Assembly (NCBI GenBank): GCA_035626595.1
Contig: DASPNJ010000149.1
Coordinates: forward strand, 1 to 64,000
Reading direction: 5' to 3'
Source of the DNA: JAQGMV01 sp035626595
GTDB lineage: Bacteria; Pseudomonadota; Gammaproteobacteria; Burkholderiales; SG8-41
Length of the DNA: 64,000 nucleotides
A model generated the notes under the pieces. The model saw only the letters and a program-made list of their open reading frames with translations. It did no database searches and was not told the origin of the DNA. Positions within the stretch are counted from its first letter, which is position 1. Every line of letters starts with the position of its first letter. Of the stretch, positions 33,968 to 42,650 are shown piece by piece. The translations under genes and the position numbers were made by a program.

Positions 33968-35437
33968 CGATCTGGCGGCGCTGCGGCCCGCGATGCGGCC
34001 GAACACGGCGCCCGACATGAGGCCCGTACCCAACGGGTAGTTGTAGTGGAAGAGCCCGCCGACCATCTCGCCCGCGCAGTACAGCCCTTCGATGGGTTTC
34101 CAGCCGGTCGAGATCACCTGCGCGTTCCTGTCCACCTTGAGCCCGCCGAACGTGAACGTGATGCCGCCGGTGACGGCCCACGAGTAGAACGGCGGCGTGT
34201 CGAGCTTCTGAGCCCAGTTCGTCTTCGGCGGTGAGATGCCTTCGGTGTGCACGCCGTCGAGCGCAGCCGGGTTGAACGGCCCGCCGCGGCCGGCTGCGGC
34301 GTTGTATGCGTGCAATGTCTTCATCGCCTGCTCGCGGTCGATGCCGAGCTGATTCACCAGCCCCTCGAGCGTGTCCGACTTGTACGGCTCGCTCGTCTTG
34401 TAGCGCGGCTCGAGGAGGTCCATCACCTTGCTGTCGAAGATCTGATAGACGACGCCCTTGGGCTGCTTGAGGATGAGGCCGCCGTACTTGGCGTACGTGA
34501 ACGCGTTGAAATCGGCGCCTTCGTCGATCCAGCGCTTGCCTTCGACGTTCAGCATCACCCCATAGAGATATGAGAGCCGGTTGGTCTTGTCGGTGAGCTC
34601 GCGCTTGCCGTAATCGGGCGCCTCGGCGACGATCGGCGTCGCGTGGCATCCCGCCCAGTGACCCCATGGCATCGCGCCGATGTCGAGCGCCATCTTGAGC
34701 CCGTCGCCATAATTGAAGTTGGAGCCGCGCACCTTGGCGTGCCCCCACTCCTGCCCCAGATAGTGCGTGCGCCACGCGGGATTGGTTTCGAAGCCGCCGC
34801 ACGCGAGCACGACCGCTTTGGCGGACAGCCGCTCGATGCCGTCGGCGCTCCGAAGAACCACGCCGTTCACGCGCCCGCTCTCGGCCTGGGTGAGCTCGAG
34901 CACGTGCGCGTCGTACTTCACCTCGACGCCCATGTCGCCGACGGTCTTGAACCACGTCGCGGACAGCCCCACGCCTTCGTGAACGGTGCGCACGATTGCC
35001 CCGCGCGGCCACTTGATCTGGTTGCCGACTTTCACGCCCATCACCGAGCGCGCGAGCTCGAACTTATGCTTGCCCACGTCCTGCATCCAGCACGTCGTCC
35101 CGTACGATTCGTCGATCAGCAGGTCCGAAAGCTCGGGATCGCTGCGGCCTTCGGTCACGCGCATCAAGTCTTCCTTGAATGCTTCCCTGGGATAGACGGG
35201 CACGCCGGCGTGAAAGCCCGGGTACTCCTCCTCCACGGTGGGCACGAAGCGATCGAGCTCGGAAACGTCATTGAAGACGAACCTGAATATCGCGCCGCTG
35301 AAATGGGTGTTCCCGCCGCGCTGGTTACGCGGCGCTTTCTCCAGCAACACCACCCGCCTGGCGCCGTTCTCGCGCGCCGATACGGCTGCCGCGCACGCCG
35401 CGTTGCCGCCGCCGACGACGATGACGTCGTACTCCAT
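33965..35437 (-). CDS. tcuA: FAD-dependent TcuA-like (tricarballylate dehydrogenase family) flavoprotein
   Basis: 490 residues, close to TcuA length. The N-terminus has the FAD dinucleotide-binding motif DVIVVGGGNAACAAAVSARE, then VVLLEKAP and RGGNTHFSGA. The C-terminal flavoprotein closure is GLYCAGEMVGGLFHYNYPLG. It belongs to the fumarate reductase/succinate dehydrogenase flavoprotein superfamily and fits TcuA, which oxidises tricarballylate to cis-aconitate. TcuA needs the membrane electron carrier TcuB, not found here, so other substrates of the family are possible. MmgE/PrpD, TctC and MFS neighbours fit tricarboxylate catabolism. Confidence 0.8.
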   Translation of the reverse strand: MEYDVIVVGGGNAACAAAVSARENGARRVVLLEKAPRNQRGGNTHFSGAIFRFVFNDVSELDRFVPTVEEEYPGFHAGVPVYPREAFKEDLMRVTEGRSDPELSDLLIDESYGTTCWMQDVGKHKFELARSVMGVKVGNQIKWPRGAIVRTVHEGVGLSATWFKTVGDMGVEVKYDAHVLELTQAESGRVNGVVLRSADGIERLSAKAVVLACGGFETNPAWRTHYLGQEWGHAKVRGSNFNYGDGLKMALDIGAMPWGHWAGCHATPIVAEAPDYGKRELTDKTNRLSYLYGVMLNVEGKRWIDEGADFNAFTYAKYGGLILKQPKGVVYQIFDSKVMDLLEPRYKTSEPYKSDTLEGLVNQLGIDREQAMKTLHAYNAAAGRGGPFNPAALDGVHTEGISPPKTNWAQKLDTPPFYSWAVTGGITFTFGGLKVDRNAQVISTGWKPIEGLYCAGEMVGGLFHYNYPLGTGLMSGAVFGRIAGRSAARS

Positions 35438-35508
35438 GATGCGAACTCCGATTGCAATTGAGGTGCAGTATTATCGCCCGATGTCTCGCCGATACGTCCG
35501 TCTCCGGG

Positions 35509-35536
35509 CGTAGGGTGCGCGAGTCGCGCACCGTCT
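35509..35536. repeat. R1 palindromic repeat, copy d (short)
   Basis: CGTAGGGTGCGCG-AGT-CGCGCACCG, an 8-bp stem GGTGCGCG/CGCGCACC with triloop AGT. It lies between the TcuA-like start and an MmgE/PrpD start, so unlike most copies it supplies no stop codon. Confidence 0.8.
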
Positions 35537-35549
35537 AAGGAGATCGCAC

Positions 35550-36917
35550 ATGAACATGGACAGAGCCGCAGTTCCCGCGGCCACCCGCGAGATCGCATCG
35601 TGGATCGCGAGCCTGCGTTATGAAGACATACCGCCGCGCACGCGCGAAGTCGTGCGCGGCGCGCTGCTCGATACGATCGGCTGCGGGGTGTACGGCTATC
35701 GCACGCCGTGGGCGAAGACGCTGCTCGAGTGGGCGCGCGCCGGCGGCGGCAAATCCGAATCGACGGTCTGGGGCGAAGCGAAGCCGTCCCTGCGCGCGGC
35801 CGATGCCGCGCTCGTGAACGGCACGTCGGTACACGCGTTCGAGCTGGACGACTATCACCAGGCGAAGCTGCACGCGGGCGCCGTCGTAATCCCGGCCGCG
35901 ATAGCGGTTGCGGAGAAGCTGGGCTCCGATGGCAGGGCACTCGTCACGGCCATCGCCGCCGGCTACGAAGTCATGATCCGCTCGAGCCTCGCGCTCGATC
36001 CGTCGGCGGCGCGGCTGCGCGGCTGGCACATCACAGGGATCTGCGGCCCCTTCGGCGCCGCCGCTGCGTGCGCGGTGCTCATGCGGCTCGACGCGGAACG
36101 AACGGCCTGGGCGCTGGGGCTCGCCGGCGCGCAGGGCGCGGGCCTGTGGGCCTTCAACGCCGACGGCACGATGAGCAAGCGCCTGCATGCGGGCAAAGCC
36201 GCGCATTCGGGCGTGCTCGCGGCGGAGCTCGCGCAACTCGGCTTCACCGGACCGACGCAGATCTACGAGTATCACGACGGCGGGTTCCTCAGCTCGCATT
36301 CCGACAGTTCGGACCCGGCGCGGCTCACGGCGGAGCTCGGGCGTGCCTGGCGGATCGAGTCGAATTCGGTCAAGCCGTACTCGTGCTGTGGCAGCACGCA
36401 CTCGTACGTCGATGCCGCGCTCGCGCTGCGCGCGAAGCTCGGCACGCCGTGGGACATGCAGCGGCCGGTCCGCGTGGGGCTGAGCAAAGTAGTGGACGTG
36501 CAGTGCGGGTTCGACTATCAGCCCTCGAGCGCGCTCAACGCCCAGATGAGCATGCGTTACGTAGTGGCCGCCGCGCTCGCTGAAGGGCAGGCGTTACCGC
36601 CACAATTCAGCGACGAGAAGATCGCCGATCCGGCGCTCGTGTCACTCGCACGGCGCATCGAGCTCGTGCACGATCCGAAGCTCGATGAGCTCTATCCGGT
36701 GCACTTCGCCGGATGGGTCGCGGCGCAGTCGAACGGCGAATGGGTGCGTCACGATGTCTTGGACCCCACGGGCTCGACGGCCGCTCCGATCGATGCACGC
36801 GGCATCACCGAGAAATTCCGCGGCATCAACGCTAACCTGCCCGTCGATCGCATTGCGGACGTGGCGCTGAATATCGAACAGCACTCGCTGAAGGACTTGC
36901 TCGGATTGCTTGCGTAG
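35550..36917 (+). CDS. MmgE/PrpD family protein
   Basis: 455 residues with AAGGAG before the ATG. Family landmarks: LLDTIGCGVYGYRTPWAKTL, VNGTSVHAFELDDYHQ (the NG-x-x-x-H-x-x-D segment), MSKRLHAGKAAHSGVLAAEL and KPYSCCGSTHSYVDAAL. The KPYSCCGSTH segment corresponds to the catalytic-loop K-P-Y-x-x-C-x-x-x-H of the fold. It is followed 15 nt later by a TctC-type binding protein, so an imported acid is the likely substrate. It is distinct in sequence from the MmgE/PrpD gene at 30193. Confidence 0.9.
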   Translation: MNMDRAAVPAATREIASWIASLRYEDIPPRTREVVRGALLDTIGCGVYGYRTPWAKTLLEWARAGGGKSESTVWGEAKPSLRAADAALVNGTSVHAFELDDYHQAKLHAGAVVIPAAIAVAEKLGSDGRALVTAIAAGYEVMIRSSLALDPSAARLRGWHITGICGPFGAAAACAVLMRLDAERTAWALGLAGAQGAGLWAFNADGTMSKRLHAGKAAHSGVLAAELAQLGFTGPTQIYEYHDGGFLSSHSDSSDPARLTAELGRAWRIESNSVKPYSCCGSTHSYVDAALALRAKLGTPWDMQRPVRVGLSKVVDVQCGFDYQPSSALNAQMSMRYVVAAALAEGQALPPQFSDEKIADPALVSLARRIELVHDPKLDELYPVHFAGWVAAQSNGEWVRHDVLDPTGSTAAPIDARGITEKFRGINANLPVDRIADVALNIEQHSLKDLLGLLA

Positions 36918-36931
36918 GGAGGAGGACTCGT

Positions 36932-37891
36932 ATGCGCACCATCGCAGTGACGTTCTGCGCGTTCGCGCTGGCCGCACCGGACGTGGCGACGGCGGCAGAG
37001 GCGAAGTACCCGACCAAGTCGATCCGCATGATCGTGCCGTTCGCGCCGGGCGGCGGCACCGACATCGTGGCGCGGGTGATCGCGCAGAAGATGGGCGAGT
37101 CGCTGGGTCAGTCCGTGATCGTGGATAACCGGCCGGGCGCCGGCGGCACGGTGGGCGTCGAGACCGCCGTGCGCGCAAACCCGGATGGTTACACGCTCAT
37201 CATGGTGTCGGGCAGCTACGCAACCAATGCCGCGGTCTACAAGCTCGCTTACGATCCGATCAGCGACGTGCAGCCGGTCTCGGTCATCGGCGAGTCGGCC
37301 TTTGTCGTAGTCGTGCATCCGAGCGTGCCGGTGAAAACGGTGGCGGAGCTCGTCACGCTCGCGAAGACGAAGCCGGGCACGCTCAATTACGGATCGACCG
37401 GCGCCGGCGGCATCACGCACCTATCCAGCGAGCTCTTCGACCTCCTCGCGGGCACGCGCATGGTCCACGTGCCGTTCAAGGGCACGGGCCCCTCGCTCAA
37501 CGCGCTGCTCGGAAACCAGATCCAGCTCATGTTCGGCGCACTGCCGGCGGCGGCTCCGCACGTGAAGGAAAACCGGCTGCGCGGGCTCGCGGTGACGGGC
37601 GAGAAGCCCTCGGCGGCACTGCCGGGGCTGCCCACGGTCGCCGAGACGGTGAAAGGCTACGAGGTCGTGCTGTGGTGGGGTGTGCTCGGGCCGAAAGGGC
37701 TTCCGCGCGACATCGTCGCGGTCTGGAACCGGGGCATCGACCAGATCATCCGGACGAAGGAAATGCAGGATCGCTTCGTCAATCAGGGTATCGACGCGCT
37801 CGGCGGTCCGCCGGAGCGCTTCCACGCCGCGATCAAGCGCGACGTGGACAAGTGGAAGCGCGTCGTCGCGCAGGCGAAGATCAGGCTCTAG
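36932..37891 (+). CDS. TctC/Bug-type periplasmic solute-binding protein
   Basis: 319 residues with a signal peptide (MRTIAVTFCAFALAAPDVAT, cleavage near AAEA). The mature part starts KYPTKSIRMIVPFAPGGGTD and has SVIVDNRPGAGGTVG and HVPFKGTGPSLNALLGNQ. GGAGGAGG precedes the ATG. It follows the MmgE/PrpD gene by 15 nt on the same strand, likely an operon delivering that enzyme's substrate. The stop codon TAG is the first three bases of an R1 repeat. Confidence 0.93.
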   Translation: MRTIAVTFCAFALAAPDVATAAEAKYPTKSIRMIVPFAPGGGTDIVARVIAQKMGESLGQSVIVDNRPGAGGTVGVETAVRANPDGYTLIMVSGSYATNAAVYKLAYDPISDVQPVSVIGESAFVVVVHPSVPVKTVAELVTLAKTKPGTLNYGSTGAGGITHLSSELFDLLAGTRMVHVPFKGTGPSLNALLGNQIQLMFGALPAAAPHVKENRLRGLAVTGEKPSAALPGLPTVAETVKGYEVVLWWGVLGPKGLPRDIVAVWNRGIDQIIRTKEMQDRFVNQGIDALGGPPERFHAAIKRDVDKWKRVVAQAKIRL

Positions 37892-37941
37892 GCTGCGCCG
37901 ATGGCGCACCGCGGACGGTGCGCTGCCAGCGCACCCTAGGC
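37889..37941. repeat. R1 palindromic repeat, copy e
   Basis: TAGGCTGCGCC-GAT-GGCGCACCG, then CGGTGCGCTGCCAGCGCACC and CTAGG. The first TAG is the stop codon of the TctC gene. The closing GCGCACCCTAGG is the mirror of the opening. Confidence 0.85.
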
Positions 37942-37963
37942 GTGAATCCTTTCGTCGGACTAT

Positions 37964-38791
37964 TCAGGCGAGCGACCAGCGATCTCCGGCTTCGCGCGCG
38001 CGGCCTTCGGCGGCGAGCTTGAGCAGATGCGCGTGGAGCGAGCGCTTGGCGACGTGGTGGATCTTCGGTGTCACGTCGTCGTAGGCGAGCACGACGAGAT
38101 CGTCGAGCGTTCCGCTCGTCGTGCCCAGCGCACCGAGCACCTTCTCCTCGCGCTTCAGACGATGCGCGATCAGCCGCCGCACTTCGTCGTGCGGCGTGCT
38201 GATGAGGTGTCCGTGTCCCGGCGCGAGCGCGGCGATCTCGATCTCGAGCAGGCGCGCGAGCGACGCGAGATACGCCTGCATATCGCCGTCCGGCGGCGAG
38301 ATGACGACCGTCGAGCCCTGCATGACGTGATCGCCGGTGAATAGCAGCTTCCGCTGCTCGAAAAAATAACAGAGATGGTTCGACGCGTGTCCCGGCGTGT
38401 GGATCGCGCGCAGCGTTACGCCTGCGACCGATATGCCGTCGCCGTCGCCGAGCATGCGGTCCGGACAGAACTCTTCGTCCTGCCTGCCGTCCTGCGCGCA
38501 TTCGCGGCCGGCTATCGCCGCGCCGGTCGCCTTCTTCAGCGCGTTGGCGGCCGGCGAATGATCGCGATGTGTGTGCGTGCACAGGATCCATCTGAGCCGC
38601 TGACCCACCGCGTCGATGAGCGCCTGGATATGCGACTCGATCGCCGGTCCCGGATCGACCAGCACGAGCTCGCGCTCTCCGACGAGATAACTGTTCGTGC
38701 CCGGGCCGGTCATCACGCCCGGATTGGGCGCGGTGATGCGCGTCACGCCGGGCGCGACGTTTACTGCGACCCCGGGGACTATTGTTTCCAT
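37964..38791 (-). CDS. MBL-fold hydrolase (LACTB2-like)
   Basis: 275 residues. The metallo-beta-lactamase zinc motif is THTHRDHSP (about residues 92-100), followed by HTPGHASNHLCYFFEQRK and FTGDHVMQGSTVVI. The start MTGPGTNSYLVGERELVLVD is typical of the group. A C-terminal winged-helix-like tail (RRLIAHRLKREEKVLGAL) matches LACTB2, an endoribonuclease in eukaryotes; bacterial members are uncharacterised. It overlaps the Nudix gene by 13 nt, forming a coupled set with it and the dehydrogenase. Confidence 0.88.
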   Translation of the reverse strand: METIVPGVAVNVAPGVTRITAPNPGVMTGPGTNSYLVGERELVLVDPGPAIESHIQALIDAVGQRLRWILCTHTHRDHSPAANALKKATGAAIAGRECAQDGRQDEEFCPDRMLGDGDGISVAGVTLRAIHTPGHASNHLCYFFEQRKLLFTGDHVMQGSTVVISPPDGDMQAYLASLARLLEIEIAALAPGHGHLISTPHDEVRRLIAHRLKREEKVLGALGTTSGTLDDLVVLAYDDVTPKIHHVAKRSLHAHLLKLAAEGRAREAGDRWSLA

Positions 38792-39597
38792 TTGCCCTGT
38801 GCTTCGATCGCGGCGGCTTCGTCGTAGCCCGCGTCGCCGGGCAGCAGGCGTTTACCGTCACGGCTGATGCGCGGCAGGATCGCCGGAATGTCGCGACGCT
38901 CACGCAGCGCCGCAATCAGCGTGTCTGTCGTCTCGTGCGCCGCGAAGAGCTCCAGCGTGCGTATCGTCGGCGTCCTCATCTTGTACTCGCCGCTGCGGTA
39001 GCGCGCGACGGCCTCCGCAGGATCCACCCAGACGTGATGAATCGCTTCGACGTTGTCCGGCAGCGCCTCCTGTCCTTCCGGCGCCACCGCCACGAAAAAA
39101 CGCGTGTCGTAGCGGCGTGGCGCGGTCTCCGGTGTGATCCAGTGGCTGAAGTACGTGAGCCGGTCCACCGCCAGCGTCAGCGCCTCACACTCGAGCATCG
39201 GCCCCAGCGCTGCCTTGCCGGCGTTCAACTCGTCGCGGTAGCGCGTATAGCGCTCGACATGATGCGCATCACCGGGATTCACGAGGGCGCCCGCGCCATC
39301 GTAGGCGAGCAACACGCCGGCTTCCTCGAAAGACTCTCGTATTGCGGCGGCCCAGTAGGCAAGGCCGCCTGACGCCAGGCCGAGCGCCGCGCTTGCGGCC
39401 GCGTCGTCGAGCCCGGGACAGCGCGAGAGCACCGCGGGATCGGCGTCGCCGGGATCGAGCGCGCCGCCGGGGAACAGGAACATGCCGGGCATGAAGCCGG
39501 ACTGATAGTTGCGCTGGAGCATCAGCACTTCCATACCGGCGTGCGTGTCGCGCACCAGCGTCACCGTCGCCGCGGGCAGTGCAGGAACCGGCTTCAT
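38779..39597 (-). CDS. Nudix hydrolase (NUDT19-like split Nudix box)
   Basis: 272 residues from the ATG at 39597, which overlaps the stop of the preceding dehydrogenase (ATGA). The Nudix box core is AAIRESFEEAGVLL, with the usual R-E-x-x-E-E. The leading part FMPGMFLFPGGALD lies about 45 residues upstream, an insertion typical of NUDT19-like proteins, which hydrolyse CoA and acyl-CoA. Acyl-CoA metabolism nearby (malonyl-CoA decarboxylase, 3-hydroxyisobutyrate-type dehydrogenase) fits, by inference. Confidence 0.87.
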   Translation of the reverse strand: MKPVPALPAATVTLVRDTHAGMEVLMLQRNYQSGFMPGMFLFPGGALDPGDADPAVLSRCPGLDDAAASAALGLASGGLAYWAAAIRESFEEAGVLLAYDGAGALVNPGDAHHVERYTRYRDELNAGKAALGPMLECEALTLAVDRLTYFSHWITPETAPRRYDTRFFVAVAPEGQEALPDNVEAIHHVWVDPAEAVARYRSGEYKMRTPTIRTLELFAAHETTDTLIAALRERRDIPAILPRISRDGKRLLPGDAGYDEAAAIEAQGKWKQ

Positions 39598-40460
39598 CGG
39601 TCGCTCACGAGCTTCAACAGGCTGGAAGTGTCCAGCTTCCCATGACCCTGCTTCTGGAGCTTCGCGTAGAACTGATCGATGAGCGCGGTCCCCGGCAGCT
39701 CGGCGCCGTTCGCACGCGCTTCCTCGAGGAGAATGCCGAGGTCCTTGCGCATGAGGTCCACCGCGAAGCCGAAATCGAATTTGCCGTCCACCATCGTGTG
39801 GCCGCGGTTCTCCATCTGCCACGAGCCCGCCGCGCCTTTGGAGATGACGCTCAACGCGAGCTTCGCGTCCAGGCCTGCGCGCAACGCGAAGCCGAGCGCC
39901 TCGGCGAGGCTCTGGACCACGCCCGCGACGCAGATCTGATTCACCATCTTCGTCTTCTGGCCGGCGCCGGCTGCGCCCATCAGGACCACCGCGCGGGCGT
40001 AATGGGAAATCACCGGCTGCGCCTGTTCGAATGCCGCCGCATCGCCGCCGGCCATGACCGTCAGTATCCCCTGCTCCGCGCCGGACTGGCCGCCCGATAC
40101 CGGCGCGTCGAGAAACGCCACTCCGCGTTCGCGCGCTGCCGACGCAAGCTCGATCGCAACCGCGGCGGACGTCGTCGTGTGATCGACGAATACCGAGCCC
40201 CGCGCCATGCCGTGGAAAGCGCCGCCCTCGCCGGTCGTGATCTGCCGCACGTCGTCATCGTTGCCGACGCACGAGAACACGATGGCCGCCCCGGCAGCGG
40301 CATCGCGTGGTGTCGCGGCGGCGCGTCCGCCGTGTTGAGCGACCCAGGCGTCGGCTTTTGCGCGCGTGCGGTTGTAGACGGTCACCTCATGCCCGGCGCG
40401 CGCGAGATGTCCCGCCATCGGGCCGCCCATGACCCCCAATCCGATGAAGCCAAGTTTCAT
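39594..40460 (-). CDS. 3-hydroxyisobutyrate dehydrogenase family oxidoreductase
   Basis: 288 residues, the usual size. Landmarks: MKLGFIGLGVMGGPMAGHLA (NAD(P) motif GxGxMG), FLDAPVSGGQSGAEQGILTV with the substrate-binding SGG, and catalytic Lys in GQKTKMVNQICVAG. The family includes 3-hydroxyisobutyrate dehydrogenase, tartronate semialdehyde reductase and related beta-hydroxyacid dehydrogenases. The ATG lies within a tandem R2 repeat, whose TTTCAT provides the start codon. It is first of a coupled three-gene unit with Nudix and MBL proteins. Confidence 0.9.
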   Translation of the reverse strand: MKLGFIGLGVMGGPMAGHLARAGHEVTVYNRTRAKADAWVAQHGGRAAATPRDAAAGAAIVFSCVGNDDDVRQITTGEGGAFHGMARGSVFVDHTTTSAAVAIELASAARERGVAFLDAPVSGGQSGAEQGILTVMAGGDAAAFEQAQPVISHYARAVVLMGAAGAGQKTKMVNQICVAGVVQSLAEALGFALRAGLDAKLALSVISKGAAGSWQMENRGHTMVDGKFDFGFAVDLMRKDLGILLEEARANGAELPGTALIDQFYAKLQKQGHGKLDTSSLLKLVSDR

Positions 40461-40610
40461 TTATGTCCGTAGCGCCGCAAGGCGCATAAGCTACTTTTTG
40501 CGCCGGAGCAGAATGCTTCGGCTCGTCGTGGTTTTCATTTATGTCTGTAGCGCCGCGAGGCGCATAAGCTACTTTTTGCGCCGGAGCAGAATGCTCCGGC
40601 GCGTCGTAGG
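40455..40610. repeat. R2 tandem repeat, two 78-nt units
   Basis: Unit 1 at 40455-40532 and unit 2 at 40533-40610 share TTTCATTTATGTC-GTAGCGCCGC-AGGCGC-ATAAGCTACTTTTTGCGCCGGAGCAGAATGC. Hairpins GCGCC-GCAA/GCGA-GGCGC and, in unit 2, GCGCCGGAGC-AGAAT-GCTCCGGCGC are visible. A diverged copy lies at 20950-21013. The first six bases of unit 1 contain the start codon of the dehydrogenase gene. Confidence 0.9.
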
Positions 40611-40616
40611 TTTTTC

Positions 40617-41429
40617 CTAGGTACCGTAGCGGACCGGCGATTTCGCGAGCTTGAGCGCCGCGAGCGCGCTGTAACACGCGAGCCATGCCGTCTTGGGATT
40701 GTCGGGCGCGGGAACGTTCTCCATCTTCACGGTGATCTTGCCGGTCTTGCCATGGATTTCAATGAGATGGGTATTCGTCCTGAGCCCCGGATCGGCCACG
40801 ACTTTGAGCTGCGTGCGGTCGAACCCGATACCCGCCATGGAGAGCACCGCCGCGATGTTCACGTTCGCGGGGAAAAGCGGCACGCCGGCGCGCGCCGGGC
40901 CATCGTAGAGCGTCGTCGGAGACCTCAACGCATCGAGATCGACGCCGAGGCGCTCCACGTATTCGATCTTTTTCCACGCCTGCGGCGGTTTCATCACGGT
41001 GATCCGGACCTCGTCGACACCGGCGATGCACGCGGCCCTCAGCGCATCCAGGCCCCCGATGCCGCCGGATGGCACGTAGAGCAGCGCGCCGCTCGCGATC
41101 GCCACGCGCTCGAGCCGCGTGCGCAATTCGTCATCGGCCAGCACGCCGCCCGACAGCACGATGAGCGCGATGCCGCGGCGAAGCAGCGCTTCGCCGTACT
41201 CGCGAACCGCCTCGTGCGACGCCGCTTCGACGACCACGTCCGGACGCGTATCGACGAGCCCCGCCAGGTCGGTCACGAACGCGACGCCGTCACCGCTCAG
41301 CGCCTTGCCGCGCGACGCATTACCGCGGCCGACGACGGCCACGACTTCGGCGTCACCGAGATCGCCGCGACGGATGTGGTCCAGAAACAGGCGTGCGATC
41401 GTGCCGCCGCCGAGTAGGGCTACGCGCAT
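40617..41429 (-). CDS. nadX: L-aspartate dehydrogenase-like protein
   Basis: 270 residues from the ATG at 41429. The N-terminal NAD-binding motif is VALLGGGTIARLFLDHI, then VVVEAASHEAVREYGEALL and VPSGGIGGLDALRAA. The C-terminal domain has PANVNIAAVLSMAGIGFDRT, close to the NVN-x-A-A-x-LS-x-AG signature of aspartate dehydrogenases. The enzyme makes iminoaspartate from aspartate for NAD synthesis, or degrades aspartate. It sits 27 nt after XdhC with no NAD-biosynthesis genes near, so a catabolic role is possible. Confidence 0.83.
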   Translation of the reverse strand: MRVALLGGGTIARLFLDHIRRGDLGDAEVVAVVGRGNASRGKALSGDGVAFVTDLAGLVDTRPDVVVEAASHEAVREYGEALLRRGIALIVLSGGVLADDELRTRLERVAIASGALLYVPSGGIGGLDALRAACIAGVDEVRITVMKPPQAWKKIEYVERLGVDLDALRSPTTLYDGPARAGVPLFPANVNIAAVLSMAGIGFDRTQLKVVADPGLRTNTHLIEIHGKTGKITVKMENVPAPDNPKTAWLACYSALAALKLAKSPVRYGT

Positions 41430-41456
41430 GGGAGTATCGACAAGGCGCGGCAAGCG

Positions 41457-42467
41457 TTACGGCTTGCCGCTCACCACCTCGCAGCCGGCGGTGGTCTGTT
41501 TGGCCGGCTCGATCATGCCGGCGAGCTGCACGCCGTTTTTCACGGCGGTCATCTCGGCGAGAATCGCGATGGCGATCTCGGGCGGGGTCTTGCTGCCGAT
41601 CTTGAGCCCCACCGGTCCGTGCAGGCGCGCGATCTCTTGCTGTGACAGGTCGAACTCCGCGAGACGTTTGCGGCGCGCGTCGTTGTTCTTCTTCGAGCCG
41701 ATCGCGCCGACATAGAACGCCGGCGACTTGAGCGCTTCCAGAAGCGCCATGTCGTCGAGCTTGGGATCGTGCGTGAGCGTGACTACGGCGCTGTGCGCGT
41801 CGAGATTCAGCGCGATCACGACATCGTCGGGCATGCCGCGCGTCAATTCCGCGCCCGGAACGTCCCAGGTGTCGGCGTATTCCTCGCGCGGATCGCAGAC
41901 GGTGACGTGGTAATCGAGCGCCTGCGCCATCTGGGCGAGATACTTCGAGAGCTGGCCGGCGCCGATCACGAGCAGCCGCCAGTGCGGACCATGGATCGAG
42001 ACCAGAGTCCGATCATCGAAGGCAAGCTGGTCGGACCACTTGCCGGCCGCGATCTCGACCGCGCCTGTTTTCATGTCGAGCGTGCGCTTGACCAGCTCAT
42101 GGCGTTCCACGCGCGCGAGCAGCTCGTCGAGGTTGCTCTGCGAGCCAAGCGGCTCCAGCACGAGCTCGAGCGTGCCGCCGCACGGTAGCCCGAAGCGCTG
42201 CGCTTCCTCGGCGGACACGCCGTAGCGCGTCATCGCCGGCTTGTCCTGCACGAGCTCGCGTGCGCGGACGCGCGCGATCATGTCGTCCTCGACGCAGCCG
42301 CCGGACACCGACCCCACGACCATCCCGTCGTCGCGGATAGCGGTGAGCGCGCCGATCGGCCGCGGCGCCGAACCCCACGTTTTCACCACGGTCGCCATCA
42401 CGACGCGGTGCCCGCCCGCGAGCCAGTCGCGCGCGCTTTTCAGTACCTGAAGATCGACGCTGTCCAA
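41457..42467 (-). CDS. XdhC family molybdoenzyme maturation protein (TTG start)
   Basis: 336 residues. The start is TTG at 42467 because GGAGG lies 6 nt upstream and no ATG or GTG fits the family N-terminus; the longer open frame is arginine-rich and not protein-like. XdhC landmarks: GGHRVVMATVVKTWGSAPRP, GSVSGGCVEDDMIARVRA, PCGGTLELVLEP and the Rossmann domain LLVIGAGQLSKYLAQ. XdhC proteins bind molybdenum cofactor and insert sulfurated Moco into xanthine dehydrogenase-type enzymes; CoxG-like proteins serve the same family. No molybdoenzyme gene is in the window, but coxG is 2 kb away. Confidence 0.88.
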   Translation of the reverse strand: MDSVDLQVLKSARDWLAGGHRVVMATVVKTWGSAPRPIGALTAIRDDGMVVGSVSGGCVEDDMIARVRARELVQDKPAMTRYGVSAEEAQRFGLPCGGTLELVLEPLGSQSNLDELLARVERHELVKRTLDMKTGAVEIAAGKWSDQLAFDDRTLVSIHGPHWRLLVIGAGQLSKYLAQMAQALDYHVTVCDPREEYADTWDVPGAELTRGMPDDVVIALNLDAHSAVVTLTHDPKLDDMALLEALKSPAFYVGAIGSKKNNDARRKRLAEFDLSQQEIARLHGPVGLKIGSKTPPEIAIAILAEMTAVKNGVQLAGMIEPAKQTTAGCEVVSGKP

Positions 42468-42650
42468 CTTCGGCCTCCGTGCTCGTACCGTTCGATATGT
42501 GCGTCGGGCATGATCCGTGCAACCGCCACCGCACAACGCGCGACGTCAAACAGTGAATTTGTCCCGTACCGTCAACTCTTTCTTCGACTTGGATTATATC
42601 GGCAATGACGCGGTCGCCACGATTGCGACACGCACGCGAGGGGCGCTAGC

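Noticed and set aside
40455..40610. CRISPR array
   Set aside because: Only two long units with no spacers; they are hairpin-rich repeats of family R2.
40387..40686. Protein with 26-residue repeats across the R2 units
   Set aside because: The repeat length is a multiple of three by chance; the frame crosses two real genes and has no ribosome-binding site.
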